This document shows, piece after piece, positions 45,646 to 54,771 of a stretch of DNA of 64,000 nucleotides (within the stretch, counting starts at the first letter, position 1; the number at the start of each line of letters is the position of its first letter). The DNA comes from UBA5342 sp965662645. Its GTDB lineage: Bacteria > Bacteroidota > Bacteroidia > Bacteroidales > UBA5342. The translations under genes and the position numbers were made by a program. The stretch lies in the NCBI GenBank assembly GCA_965662645.1, contig CBFIII010000001.1, forward strand, positions 186,001 through 250,000. Direction: 5' to 3'. The notes under the pieces were generated by a model. It worked only from the letters and a program-made list of their open reading frames with translations, did not search any database and was not told the DNA's origin.

Positions 45646-46068
45646 GTGGTTCTAGTTCTTCTTTATTTTAGTGAAATAAAAAGGTGAATCGGCATTGAAA
45701 TGTAAAATTTGTTCTTTTACTGTAAGTGTGGGTATTTTTTAACATTTATGTGCAATTGCCCTGCAAAAGTAATGTTTTTACTTCCAGAAGTTGTTTAAAG
45801 TCCAATTTTCTGTCCTCGTTCACCCTTTTTTGTAGACAACTTTAATCAATTTCTCACCTTGTATTTCAAATGTAAAACTAAATAGAACGTGTTTCTATAT
45901 CTGTTGAGAATGATTATAAAAATGTGTTATTCATAGAATTAAAAAGCTTTACGCAAATAGAATGTTAGTTTTGTTCATTTTTGAAGTGGTGCTTGTAATG
46001 AGAGCTGTCGTGTTTATATAATATGACGTATTGTAAAATATCATCTAAAAAACGTTTACTTTTGCACT
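45646..46068. other. Divergent intergenic region between rnhB and the YrdC/Sua5 gene
   Basis: This 423 bp stretch holds candidate -7 boxes on both strands (45764-45771 minus, 46057-46064 plus). No small gene, structured RNA or repeat was recognised. Confidence 0.4.
46057..46064 (+). promoter_or_regulatory. Candidate -7 box (TACTTTTG) abutting the YrdC/Sua5 start codon
   Basis: TACTTTTG ends only 4 bp before the ATG at 46069. TTG at 46031-46033 lies 23 bp upstream as a loose -33 element. If used, transcription would begin at or next to the start codon, giving a leaderless mRNA. Confidence 0.45.
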
Positions 46069-46683
46069 ATGTTTATTAAAATCTATGATGAGTCGCCTAA
46101 TGTGAGTGATGTTTCCTCTGTTGTGGCGTGTATAGATAAAGGAGGTATTGTAATTTTACCTACAGATACTATTTATTCTATGGTGTGTAAATTAAGTTCT
46201 AAAAAAGGATTTGATACATTGTGTAGGATAAAAGGATTGACGGCAAAAAATGCTGACTTTTCTATTTTGTGTGCTTCTATTAGTGAATTGTCGTCTTATA
46301 CACGTCCTATTAACAATGTTGTTTTTAGAATGTTAAAGAAGAATTTGCCTGGTCCTTTTACTTTTATCTTTGAGGCGAGTAGTAAAATCCCTAAACTTTT
46401 TGGAAATAAACGTAAGACCATTGGCATTAGAGTGCCTGATAATGCTATTTTTCAGGCTATTTCTCAACGTTTAGATGAACCTTTAATTGGAACTTCTATT
46501 CACGATGATGATGCTATTATTGAATATACGACCGATCCCGAATTGATTTATGAAAAATATGAATCTCAAATTGATATGATGGTTAATGGTGGATTTGGTA
46601 ATAATGTAGCTTCTACTGTTGTGGATTGTACCGAACAACCGCCTATTATTTTACGTCAAGGTATTGGCCAATTAGAGCTCTAA
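46069..46683 (+). CDS. L-threonylcarbamoyladenylate synthase family protein (YrdC/Sua5/YciO)
   Basis: This 204-residue protein starts MFIKIYDESPNVSDV and carries the family core GGIVILPTDTIYSMVCKLSSKKGFDTLCRIKG (split at Lys), LPGPFTFIFEAS, KTIGIRVPDN and STVVDCTEQPPIILRQG. The enzyme makes threonylcarbamoyl-AMP for tRNA t6A37 modification; tsaB, another member of that pathway, is encoded at 53097. YciO-type paralogues share the fold, so the exact subfamily is uncertain. Confidence 0.88.
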   Translation: MFIKIYDESPNVSDVSSVVACIDKGGIVILPTDTIYSMVCKLSSKKGFDTLCRIKGLTAKNADFSILCASISELSSYTRPINNVVFRMLKKNLPGPFTFIFEASSKIPKLFGNKRKTIGIRVPDNAIFQAISQRLDEPLIGTSIHDDDAIIEYTTDPELIYEKYESQIDMMVNGGFGNNVASTVVDCTEQPPIILRQGIGQLEL

Positions 46684-46755
46684 TCCCGTATTGTGTGTTT
46701 TGCTCTTCTCCGTTTGTTACGAAAAAAGGATTTTGACTTGAGACTGTGCTTTGGT
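46681..46755 (-). repeat. Possible decayed copy of the dispersed repeat at the YrdC/Sua5 stop
   Basis: AATCCCGTATTGTG, TCTCCGTTTGTTACGAA and GGATTTTGACTTGAG follow the order of the reverse complement of the 47092 copy. It starts at the stop codon of the preceding gene. Palindromes are largely lost, so this is a weak call. The rest of the gap to 47091 shows nothing recognisable. Confidence 0.35.
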
Positions 46756-47091
46756 AAAAAAATGGTTTCGTCAGTATAATATCCTTTGTGTTTGATAGGG
46801 ATAGAAATGAATTATTTCTAATGAAAGGGTATAATGAGGCACTCTTGTTTTGAGTTAATAGGTGATGTAAATGCCTGTAATTTAAACTACAAACTTCAAA
46901 GCTATTATTCCATTCAAGACAAGAATGATATCAACATCTTCTTTTTAACTGTGTGTAGGGGGTAAAAGTGTTATTCCTTACATCACAAGAAAAAAAGAAA
47001 GAGTGTTAATGTCAAAAATACGATTAAGCGGTATGATATAGTCTTTGTTTTTTCGCAAAGATTAAACCGGATAGAACTGTTAAGTCAACAA

Positions 47092-47179
47092 CCTCGGGGC
47101 AAGCTCACGAGGCATTTAGTTTAAGAACATTTTATTATGCGCAGCAAGCTACGGAAAAACTAAACTCAAAATGTGGGAT
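47092..47179 (+). repeat. Divergent copy of the dispersed repeat at the ribBA stop
   Basis: CCTCGGGGCAAGC...CGAGG forms a hairpin, followed by GCGCAGCAAGCTACGG and a final AATGTGGGAT. These are the same three landmarks, in the same order, as the 84 bp element at 14380. Its last base overlaps the stop codon of ribBA, which is on the opposite strand. Confidence 0.65.
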
Positions 47180-48381
47180 TAAATATTATCTAATTGGTGT
47201 CCCATACGTTCTTGTTTTGTTTTCATATAGAAGGCATTGTATTTATTGGTTTTTATTTCAATAGTTACGTTTTCTACTACTGTTAAGCCATAAGCTTCTA
47301 GGCCAATACGTTTTTTAGGATTGTTGCTCATCAATCGCATCTTAGATACGCCTAGGCTTCGTAATATCTGAGCGCCTACACCATAGTCACGTTCGTCCGG
47401 TTTGAATCCTAAGTGGACGTTAGCGTCCACAGTGTCAAGGCCTTCTTCTTGTAATTTATAGGCTTCCATTTTTGCCATAAGACCTATGCCGCGTCCTTCT
47501 TGATTCATATAGACGATGACGCCCTTGCCTTCTTTTTCTACCTTTTGCATAGCTGCATGAAGTTGTTCACCACATTCGCAACGTAAAGAACCAAAGATAT
47601 CTCCTGTAGCACAAGATGAATGTACTCTTACCAGTACGGGCTCATCTTTTTCCCATTCTCCTTTTATTAAGGCTACGTGTTCTAGTCCGTTAGATTTTTG
47701 TTTGAAGGGTATTAATCGAAAATGACCATAAGCTGTCGGTAATTTGACTTCTGTGCCTCGTTCTATTAACGATTCTTCTTTTAAACGATAAGCTATAAGG
47801 TCTTTTACTGAAACCAGTTTTACATCAAATTTCTTAGCTAATTCTTCAAGTTGAGGAAGACGAGCCATAGAGCCATCTTCGTTAAGTATCTCGCATAATA
47901 CACCTGAAGGATATAGTCCTGCTAGGCGCGCTAAATCAACGGATGCTTCGGTATGTCCAGCACGACGAATAACACCACGCGAACGTGCTTTTAATGGAAA
48001 GATGTGACCAGGACGGCCTAAATCTTCTGGTTTTGTTTTAGGGTCTGTTATGGCTAATACCGTAAGAGCACGATCCGCAGCTGAAATACCTGTAGTGCAT
48101 CCTTTACCTATTAGGTCAACAGATACCGTAAAGGGCGTTTCATGCAATGCTGTATTTTGTGGTACCATCATGCTTAGGTCTAATTCCTTTGTGCGTTCTT
48201 CTGTAATAGCACAGCATATTAATCCACGTGCATTAGTCGTTAAGAAATTAATTTTCTCAGTCGTAATGTGTTCCGAAGCAATAATAAAATCACCTTCATT
48301 TTCGCGGTTTTCATCGTCAACTACAATGACAAACTCTCCTTTCTTTATGGCTTCAATAGCCTCTTCTATGTTATTCAACAT
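47179..48381 (-). CDS. ribBA: Bifunctional 3,4-dihydroxy-2-butanone-4-phosphate synthase/GTP cyclohydrolase II
   Basis: The protein has 400 residues. The N-terminal RibB domain (1-200) has VVDDENRENEGDFIIASEHI, with the acidic metal site, and RRAGHTEASVDLARLAG. The C-terminal RibA domain (about 205-400) has RVHSSCATGDIFGSLRCECGEQL, whose three Cys bind zinc, and MNQEGRGIGLMAKM. Together they start riboflavin synthesis from ribulose-5-phosphate and GTP. The gene overlaps the upstream permease gene by 11 bp. ribF is encoded at 59239. Confidence 0.96.
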   Translation of the reverse strand: MLNNIEEAIEAIKKGEFVIVVDDENRENEGDFIIASEHITTEKINFLTTNARGLICCAITEERTKELDLSMMVPQNTALHETPFTVSVDLIGKGCTTGISAADRALTVLAITDPKTKPEDLGRPGHIFPLKARSRGVIRRAGHTEASVDLARLAGLYPSGVLCEILNEDGSMARLPQLEELAKKFDVKLVSVKDLIAYRLKEESLIERGTEVKLPTAYGHFRLIPFKQKSNGLEHVALIKGEWEKDEPVLVRVHSSCATGDIFGSLRCECGEQLHAAMQKVEKEGKGVIVYMNQEGRGIGLMAKMEAYKLQEEGLDTVDANVHLGFKPDERDYGVGAQILRSLGVSKMRLMSNNPKKRIGLEAYGLTVVENVTIEIKTNKYNAFYMKTKQERMGHQLDNI

Positions 48382-49819
48382 CTTTATTGTTGTTTTTTTT
48401 AATATTTTTGATTATCTTAAAGAATCTTCGATAAACATCTGCATCTAAAATGGCTGAGTCATTGGCTGCTTTCCATGTGAGGAATCCTCCTACTAATAAT
48501 AGTAATGTTGAGCTCATCCACATCCCAAACCAGATGGACGTGAAGCCTTCTGTGGCAAATTTATAACCAAAAGTATCCATGATATAATAGATCACAAAGA
48601 ACAGAATGGATATGACTACTGGCATGCCAAAACCTCCTTTGCGGATGATAGCTCCTAATGGTGCGCCGATAAAGAAAAAGACAAGGCATGCTATGGATAA
48701 TGTAAACCGTCGGTGACGTTCTGCTTTGAATTGGTTCAAGGATAATTTACGCCATTTTAGTCCTGATTTCGTTGATTCTAAATGGTTTTTTATCTTGGCA
48801 GCTTGTTCTTTTGATTTTGATAGAGCCAACATCTGATCTGAATAATTACAGCTTAAGAATAAACTGTCGAGATCTACTTGTTGTGCTGTGTAATTTGAGT
48901 CTATTTTGTTGTAAAGATGACTGTCTAGATAGGTCGTTCTTGTGAGACGCTTATTAAGGCTGTTCCGTTGTATAGTATATATACTATCTGCATTATGTAT
49001 GCTTATGGCTAATTTTTTTAAGTTTTGTCCTGTTCTGTTATTGCCATACATGTCGGCATCGGGACGTTTGTAATCTTCTTCTGATTTTATGATAGCAATT
49101 TGTTTGCTAAAATGGTCACGTCGATAAGATGCTTTTTTCTTGTCGTAGCGTTTCCCTTCTGTTTTTACTATGTCATAAGTGGAACCACTATACAGTGTGA
49201 TGGTGGAATAACTGCGGTCTGGAGCGAAAACAATGGTGCCAGAGTCGGCTACTGTTACACTTCCCATCTCGGTTCTATCGCGATGATTATAAAGCATAAT
49301 GTCGTAGAGCATACTTCCATCAGGCGCTTTCTTTCCTACTTTTATGGACATATTATCCATGCTGTAATCAAACACATTTTCTTTTAACGATAGTTCCGGT
49401 CGTTGGTGTTGTATTTCATTCATCAATGAACGTAATTCGTTCATTGAATAGGGGAGTACATTATTTGCAAAAAAGTAGGCGCCAATACTAATAAATAGTA
49501 CAAAGATAACGAGTGGACGCATTATTTTTGAGAGCGATACGCCAGCTGCTTTTATTGATAATAGTTCCAGACGTTCTCCTAAATTACCAAATGTCATTAA
49601 TGAGGCAAGTAAGATGGCTAGTGGTAAAGCTAGTGGTACCAAGGTGAGCATGGAATATCCAAAAAATTCCATTAAAGTATGAAAGTCTAATCCTTTGCCC
49701 ACGATATCTTCCATATATCTCCATAAAAATTGCATCAATAATACAAATAGAGAGACTACGAAAGTAGCTAATAGTGGAGAAACAAAGAGTTTGAAAACGT
49801 AACGATATATTTTTTTCAT
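48371..49819 (-). CDS. LptF/LptG-family permease (YjgP/YjgQ)
   Basis: This 482-residue protein has the LptF/G layout: three N-terminal membrane segments within residues 1-125 (YVFKLFVSPLLATFVVSLFVLLMQFLW; LPLAILLASLMTFGNLGERLEL), a long periplasmic beta-jellyroll region (about 130-385), and three C-terminal segments. GAPLGAIIRKGGFGMPVVISILFFVIYY (split at Gly) is typical. It should extract lipopolysaccharide from the inner membrane with LptB. It overlaps ribBA by 11 bp. Confidence 0.88.
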   Translation of the reverse strand: MKKIYRYVFKLFVSPLLATFVVSLFVLLMQFLWRYMEDIVGKGLDFHTLMEFFGYSMLTLVPLALPLAILLASLMTFGNLGERLELLSIKAAGVSLSKIMRPLVIFVLFISIGAYFFANNVLPYSMNELRSLMNEIQHQRPELSLKENVFDYSMDNMSIKVGKKAPDGSMLYDIMLYNHRDRTEMGSVTVADSGTIVFAPDRSYSTITLYSGSTYDIVKTEGKRYDKKKASYRRDHFSKQIAIIKSEEDYKRPDADMYGNNRTGQNLKKLAISIHNADSIYTIQRNSLNKRLTRTTYLDSHLYNKIDSNYTAQQVDLDSLFLSCNYSDQMLALSKSKEQAAKIKNHLESTKSGLKWRKLSLNQFKAERHRRFTLSIACLVFFFIGAPLGAIIRKGGFGMPVVISILFFVIYYIMDTFGYKFATEGFTSIWFGMWMSSTLLLLVGGFLTWKAANDSAILDADVYRRFFKIIKNIKKNNNKDVE

Positions 49820-49934
49820 AGTGTACTAAAAAGTCTTTTTTTGAGTCTTCTTTTTCGCTTAATCAATATTCATTTTTTCCTAAATCCGCTTTTAGGTTTG
49901 CAAAAGTACTCAAATATTATATATCCTATTCATT

Positions 49935-50528
49935 TTATGTGATTTCTATCGTCACAAATGATTTAGGTTGGTGGAAATCAGGTTGCTGTGTTTTTATTCT
50001 ACTGTAAGAAACATAATGTTTACAAGCCGTTTTATCTCCACATTTGTAGAAGTTTGCCTTGTAACATTGTCCTCTTGTGATGCCGATGATATCAAATGGT
50101 ATGCCAAGGCTGAGTTGCCAATGGTAACGCTCGTGGTGATAATCAATAGCGTATGTTTCTCGTTTTATTTGTTTTAGCTCTTCTGTTTTTAACGGTATTC
50201 TGTTGTATCTGTCTTTCCCTTTATACGATAATAAGGTGCCAAGGGCGTTGATTTCAAAATTATAATATTCTTTGTTATTGGGTGAGATGAAAAATTCTAC
50301 ACAGCTGTCTTCATATACTGGGGATTGGTCTGTTTTGTAATCGGCTTTTACCGGATAGTTTTCTATCACATTAAAATGGATATAAAGGCATTCATTTTGA
50401 TGTGTGATAGAAAATTTCACTTCTGGTCGATACGGATAGGTTTCCCAGTTAATGATTTCTAAGGCATGCTTTTCGCAATGGTCTGTTTCTAAGTTCGGTG
50501 TCTCTCTAACAATGATGGTGTTATTCAT
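49935..50528 (-). CDS. CBM9-like carbohydrate-binding protein
   Basis: This 197-residue protein fits the carbohydrate-binding family 9-like group: FSITHQNECLYIHFNVIENYPVKA, then SPVYEDSCVEFFISPNNKEYYNFEINALGTLLSYKG (split at Tyr), and WQLSLGIPFDIIG. No signal peptide is seen. Its ATG overlaps the proA stop by one base (TAATG), so translation is probably coupled. The ligand is unknown. Confidence 0.78.
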   Translation of the reverse strand: MNNTIIVRETPNLETDHCEKHALEIINWETYPYRPEVKFSITHQNECLYIHFNVIENYPVKADYKTDQSPVYEDSCVEFFISPNNKEYYNFEINALGTLLSYKGKDRYNRIPLKTEELKQIKRETYAIDYHHERYHWQLSLGIPFDIIGITRGQCYKANFYKCGDKTACKHYVSYSRIKTQQPDFHQPKSFVTIEIT

Positions 50529-51775
50529 TATGAACGGATGATGCCATTACCACTAATAACCCATTTATAACTTGTTAATTCTTCTAATGCCATAGGTCCT
50601 CGAGCATGTAATTTCTGTGTGCTGATGCCTATCTCGGCTCCTAAGCCAAATTGTGCACCATCAGTGAAAGCAGTTGATACATTGGAATAAACGGCCGCTG
50701 CATCTACAATTTTGAGGAATGTTTCTATTTTTTCTTCGTTTTCACTAACAATACATTCGCTGTGTTTAGAGCTATATGTGTTGATGTGATCTATGGCGTC
50801 TTCAAAATGATTTACTGTTTTTATAGACATTTTATAAGCTAAAAATTCAGTACCAAAACTGTCTGCTGTTGCTGGTTTTAATAAAGCGTCAGGATAATGA
50901 CCTTGTAAGGCTGAATAAGCTTTTTCGTCAGCAAATATCTCAACATTAGATGTGGTTAGTAAACTACATAATTGGGGTAAGTCGTTCAAGCGACTTTTGT
51001 GTATGATAAGACAATCTAAAGAGTTGCATACGCTGGGGCGACGTGTCTTGGCATTATTAATAATAGCTTTCCCTTTGTTGGTATCTCCGTTTTTGTCAAA
51101 ATAAGTATGGCAAATGCCTGCGCCTGTCTCTATGACGGGTATTTTAGCATTTTCTCGGACGTAATTAATGAGTCCTTGACTTCCGCGTGGTATAAGCAAA
51201 TCGACATAACCACGTGCATTGAGCAGTTCTGCGGTAGCTGAACGATCTGGAGGTAATAATTGAATAATGTCTTCATTCATGCCTTCGTTGACTAATGTTT
51301 CTTTTATAACTTTAACGATGGCTGCATTAGAATTGGCTGCATCACTTCCTCCTTTTAACACACAGGTGTTGCTTGATTTCAAACATAAAGAAAAGACATC
51401 AAATGATACGTTTGGGCGGGCTTCATAAATAACACCTATTACGCCAAAAGGAACCGTTAGTTTTTTGATATTCATCCCGTTGGGGCGATCAATTTCTGTA
51501 AGTTTCCTTCCTACTGGAGAAGGGAGCTTTGCTACATTTCGTATGTCTGATGCAATGTCGGTAATGCGTTCTTTAGTTAATAAAAGACGGTCGTATTTGG
51601 GATCGCTTTCATTCATTTGAGAGAGGTCTTTTTTATTCTCGGCTAGAATAAAACACGTATTGGCTTCAGCAGCAATGGCAAGAGCGTTTAGTACTTGATT
51701 GATTTTTTTATCTGAAAGCAATAAAAGGGTTCGGCTTGCTTTTTGTATCGCTTTAAATTGTGAAATACAGCTCAT
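50528..51775 (-). CDS. proA: Glutamate-5-semialdehyde dehydrogenase (gamma-glutamyl phosphate reductase)
   Basis: This 415-residue aldehyde-dehydrogenase-fold enzyme reduces gamma-glutamyl phosphate with NADPH in proline synthesis. Motifs are VPFGVIGVIYEARPNVSFD, CLKSSNTCVLKGGSDAANSN, LIPRGSQGLINYV, the active-site NAKTRRPSVCNSLDCLI and GAEIGISTQKLHARGPM. No proB is nearby. A minus-strand -7 box (TAAATTTG, 51810-51817) lies upstream without a clear -33 element. Confidence 0.95.
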   Translation of the reverse strand: MSCISQFKAIQKASRTLLLLSDKKINQVLNALAIAAEANTCFILAENKKDLSQMNESDPKYDRLLLTKERITDIASDIRNVAKLPSPVGRKLTEIDRPNGMNIKKLTVPFGVIGVIYEARPNVSFDVFSLCLKSSNTCVLKGGSDAANSNAAIVKVIKETLVNEGMNEDIIQLLPPDRSATAELLNARGYVDLLIPRGSQGLINYVRENAKIPVIETGAGICHTYFDKNGDTNKGKAIINNAKTRRPSVCNSLDCLIIHKSRLNDLPQLCSLLTTSNVEIFADEKAYSALQGHYPDALLKPATADSFGTEFLAYKMSIKTVNHFEDAIDHINTYSSKHSECIVSENEEKIETFLKIVDAAAVYSNVSTAFTDGAQFGLGAEIGISTQKLHARGPMALEELTSYKWVISGNGIIRS

Positions 51776-51888
51776 AGTATTGTTATTTTTTATATTTTGT
51801 GAAGTGTTGCAAATTTACTAAAAATAGCTTTCACTATTGTTTTGTTATCAAAAGTATAATAGCATAATGTTGAAATATTTTAATTGAT

Positions 51889-51896
51889 TACCTTTG
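51889..51896 (+). promoter_or_regulatory. Candidate -7 box (TACCTTTG) upstream of the DUF6452 gene
   Basis: TACCTTTG ends 5 bp before the GTG at 51902. It overlaps the alternative TTG start at 51884, which argues that the true start is GTG 51902 or later. Confidence 0.45.
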
Positions 51897-51901
51897 TGCC
51901 T

Positions 51902-52417
51902 GTGAAAACATTTATAAAAAGTAATTCCTTTATTGGTTTGTTGCTCATTCTTGTTGGTTTCTTGTCTGCTTGTGTCGAAGATGATACGTGTGGTGAGAAT
52001 ACCATAAGTGGTGTGATGGTAGCTATTGCTAATAGTGGGAGTGATAGCAGTACTGATACCGATACTTTGAATGAGAAATCGGTGACTAATTGGAAAATTT
52101 GTCCAATTAATGATACTATTTCTTTTACGTCGATGGATACTTCTTATACGTCAGGTATTCCTCTTAATATCAATGATACTAGTGTGGCAGTGGTTTTTAT
52201 GATTCGTGATAATGAGGACGAAGATTATATTAATGATACGTTGCATCTTTTTTATCATCAAAAGGAATTGAAATTAATATCAATGCAATGTGGTTTTGCT
52301 CCTTTGTATGAATTGTCGGGGTTAGATCATACGCTTCATGTCTTGGATTCTGTGGTGTTAAACGAAATAGAAGTTAGTACGGACTTAATGATAGATAATG
52401 TTACGTTATATTATTAG
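51902..52417 (+). CDS. DUF6452-family lipoprotein, GTG start
   Basis: The protein has 171 residues from GTG 51902, chosen over TTG 51884 because the promoter box at 51889 would lie inside the longer version. The hydrophobic N-terminus ends in a lipobox (VGFLSAC, Cys near residue 25) followed by VEDDTCGENT, typical of DUF6452. It is probably an outer-membrane lipoprotein. It overlaps the DUF6048 gene by 20 bp, the usual pairing in Bacteroidetes. The function is unknown. Confidence 0.78.
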   Translation: MKTFIKSNSFIGLLLILVGFLSACVEDDTCGENTISGVMVAIANSGSDSSTDTDTLNEKSVTNWKICPINDTISFTSMDTSYTSGIPLNINDTSVAVVFMIRDNEDEDYINDTLHLFYHQKELKLISMQCGFAPLYELSGLDHTLHVLDSVVLNEIEVSTDLMIDNVTLYY

Positions 52418-53084
52418 TATTATATTATTGTCCTGTGCTATAATGACGCAGGCTCAGCTTTTTAAACCTATAGAGCCGGGACGTCAACAGATGTTGCGTA
52501 TTAGTATAGATCCTACTTTGTCCTTAAAGTCTTTTCTTCAAGAGCCTGATATCTTTGGTTTTGAATCTACCGTAGATATGGAGGTGAAACAGAATCTTTT
52601 TCTTATTGCTGGTTTTGGTATGGCTGATGTTGACCAAACATCGGACCTTTTTGCATATAAGTGTAATGGTATGTTTATGACTTTAGGAGCTGATCTTAAT
52701 TTGACAGCCTATCGTGATCCTCAGGATAGACATATTTTTTATATGGGTATGCATTATGGGTATGCTTTAGTTTCACATGAGGCTTCTGATATTAATTTTT
52801 CCAATCATTGGGTTACTACTGAGTTATCTGTTCCGTCTGAAAATAGAACGGCATCGTGGGTGGAATTAACGATGGGGATAAAAACTGAAGCTTTTAATAA
52901 CTTTTTTATCGGTTGGTCTGGTGAGTCTAAAATAAGAACTCATTTATCTGATGGTGAGATGTTGCCGTATTATATACCGGGGTTTGGTAAAACAACTAAA
53001 AGAGTATCTCTCGATTTTAATATTTGGGTGAGTTATGCAATTAGCTTTAAGCCTAAGAAGAAAAAAATAGAAGAAGAGGAATAA
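52398..53084 (+). CDS. DUF6048-family outer-membrane protein
   Basis: This 228-residue protein has a signal peptide (MLRYIISIILLSCAIMTQAQ) and a beta-rich mature part that ends in a very charged tail (KPKKKKIEEEE). The alternating strands (VDMEVKQNLFLIAGFGMADV; HYGYALVSHEA) suggest a small outer-membrane barrel. The overlap with the DUF6452 gene and 12 bp gap to tsaB indicate one transcript. The function is unknown. Confidence 0.8.
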   Translation: MLRYIISIILLSCAIMTQAQLFKPIEPGRQQMLRISIDPTLSLKSFLQEPDIFGFESTVDMEVKQNLFLIAGFGMADVDQTSDLFAYKCNGMFMTLGADLNLTAYRDPQDRHIFYMGMHYGYALVSHEASDINFSNHWVTTELSVPSENRTASWVELTMGIKTEAFNNFFIGWSGESKIRTHLSDGEMLPYYIPGFGKTTKRVSLDFNIWVSYAISFKPKKKKIEEEE

Positions 53085-53096
53085 TATTATCGGATT

Positions 53097-53798
53097 ATGG
53101 CTAATATACTTTGTATTGATACATCTACAGATATTTGTTCTGTTATTTTAGGAAATGAAGAAGGTGTGCTTTTTCAGCGCGTTTCTTATGAAGAAAGAGA
53201 ACATTCTAAGATAGCTGGTGTATTTGTGGACGAGATTTTAAAGGAAGCTTCGGCAAAAGGGATGGATAAACCTGATGCTGTTGCGGTGTGTTCTGGCCCT
53301 GGATCTTACACGGGTCTGCGTATTGGAGTCTCTTTAGCTAAAGGCTTGTGTTTTGGTTATGATATCCCTTTGATTGCGATTGATTCTCTTCATATTATGG
53401 TATCTGAAATGCTTGCCCATCACAAGGACATAGAAGAAAATGCGGTTTTGTGTCCTATGATTGATGCGCGACGTATGGAAGTCTATTCTTCTTTGTGGAA
53501 TGGTAATGGTGAACTTATAGGACAGCCAGAAGCGGTTATTGTTGACGAAAATAGTTATGCTGATTATCTTGATAAACCGTTTTATTATTTTGGTACAGGT
53601 GCAGAGAAATGCGTAGAAGTGCTTAAATGTGATAATGCTAAATTTATTCCGGGCTTGGCTCCAATGGCTACTTATTTGTTGCAACCAGCGTTGGACGCTT
53701 ACCATAAGTCACAATTTGAAGATGTTGCTTATTTTGAACCTTTCTATCTCAAGCAATTTCAAACCACTGTTTCTAAGAAAAATGTGCTTGGCTTGTAA
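53097..53798 (+). CDS. tsaB: tRNA threonylcarbamoyladenosine biosynthesis protein TsaB
   Basis: This 233-residue ASKHA-fold protein begins ANILCIDTSTDICSVIL. It contains EEREHSKIAGVFVDEIL, VCSGPGSYTGLRIGVSLAKGL and CPMIDARRMEVYSSLW, the TsaB signatures. It scaffolds TsaD in t6A37 formation. It is third in the DUF6452-DUF6048-tsaB run and converges with the HemD-like gene, leaving only 5 bp between stops. Confidence 0.94.
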   Translation: MANILCIDTSTDICSVILGNEEGVLFQRVSYEEREHSKIAGVFVDEILKEASAKGMDKPDAVAVCSGPGSYTGLRIGVSLAKGLCFGYDIPLIAIDSLHIMVSEMLAHHKDIEENAVLCPMIDARRMEVYSSLWNGNGELIGQPEAVIVDENSYADYLDKPFYYFGTGAEKCVEVLKCDNAKFIPGLAPMATYLLQPALDAYHKSQFEDVAYFEPFYLKQFQTTVSKKNVLGL

Positions 53799-53803
53799 TT
53801 TTC

Positions 53804-54760
53804 CTAGGGGTTAAAATAGTTGACTATAGAAGTTGCATAGTCGTCAAACGAACTGAATTTATCAGATATCATATCTACCGAAAAACCTGCGATTTCTGCA
53901 TTCGAGGCGGTATATGGTCCAAAACATGCAATCTTACAAACTATTTCCTTTTCTTGTAATTGTTCGGCAAGAGCATAACTTTCTCCTCCACTAGTTAAAG
54001 CTATAATATCATATTTCCCTTTTTGTAAGTCCATTATGACTGCTTCGTTTTGTTTATTGATAACGGGACGTGTGGTGTAGCCATATATTAGATGACAGCG
54101 AATGCCCATTCTTTTGGCTTCTGTTATAAAGTCAGGAACTACATTCGGTTCTTTTATCATACTTATCTTAGGTGCGATGAGGAGCATTTCTTTCTGGTCA
54201 TAGGCTTTATTCTCTTTTATAAATGATAAAATGCCTTTCATGCTTGGTTCCTTGACAATAATTGTGCTTTTGTATCCTAGGGATTGTAGATATTCCTGGT
54301 CTTTTCCTAAGACATAAAAGGGAGCTTCAAGCCAGTCTTCTTTATTGCCTTCTCGTTTTATTTCTAAGTCAAATGCTTTTATTGCATTGCGGCTGGGTAG
54401 AACCACAAAATCAAATTTTTTGTCAGCTGGGCATTGAGGCCTGATGCTATCGTTTAATTGTGAGAGTTGTGGCAATGAGTCGTAAACAATGGTTTCAATC
54501 GTTGGCATTAATGTGATTTGTGCACCGTATTTTTCTAAAGCTTTTTGTAGGCGTAGTGCATAAATTTCAGGAGCAGTAATGACGATTTTCTTTCCTTTTA
54601 ATCCCACATTGTGGGTTTTATTCCCTGCAGCTTGCTGTGAAGAAAAAAAGTGTTTTGAATTAATACTCCGTCTGCTTGCAGCGGGGTTGTTCATTATGGG
54701 TGCTGTAGGGAAAGCAGAGAGTAGTAAATTGAGGAATAGAAAGAAGATGATGTTTTTCAT
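53804..54760 (-). CDS. Uroporphyrinogen-III synthase (HemD)-like protein with a repeat-derived N-terminus
   Basis: From ATG 54760 the protein has 318 residues. About residues 58-318 are HemD-like: KKIVITAPEIYALRLQKALEKYG, FVVLPSRNAIKAF, IIALTSGGESYALAEQL and ACFGPYTASNAEIAGF. The first 22 residues form a signal-like hydrophobic segment. The next 30 or so (NNPAASRRSINSKHFFSSQQ and AAGNKTHNVG) are encoded by the dispersed repeat at 54601-54684. A cytosolic heme enzyme should not have a signal peptide, so ATG 54694, just before the repeat, or GTG 54605 may be the true start. It lies 11 bp after the DUF5686 gene. Confidence 0.7.
   Translation of the reverse strand: MKNIIFFLFLNLLLSAFPTAPIMNNPAASRRSINSKHFFSSQQAAGNKTHNVGLKGKKIVITAPEIYALRLQKALEKYGAQITLMPTIETIVYDSLPQLSQLNDSIRPQCPADKKFDFVVLPSRNAIKAFDLEIKREGNKEDWLEAPFYVLGKDQEYLQSLGYKSTIIVKEPSMKGILSFIKENKAYDQKEMLLIAPKISMIKEPNVVPDFITEAKRMGIRCHLIYGYTTRPVINKQNEAVIMDLQKGKYDIIALTSGGESYALAEQLQEKEIVCKIACFGPYTASNAEIAGFSVDMISDKFSSFDDYATSIVNYFNP
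54601..54684 (-). repeat. 84 bp dispersed repeat, copy 2, inside the HemD-like coding region
   Basis: It differs from the copy at 14380-14463 at 5 of 84 positions and keeps all three palindromes. It is in the same orientation as the host gene and read in frame, its length being a multiple of three. Confidence 0.85.
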
Positions 54761-54771
54761 TATAATTGCAT

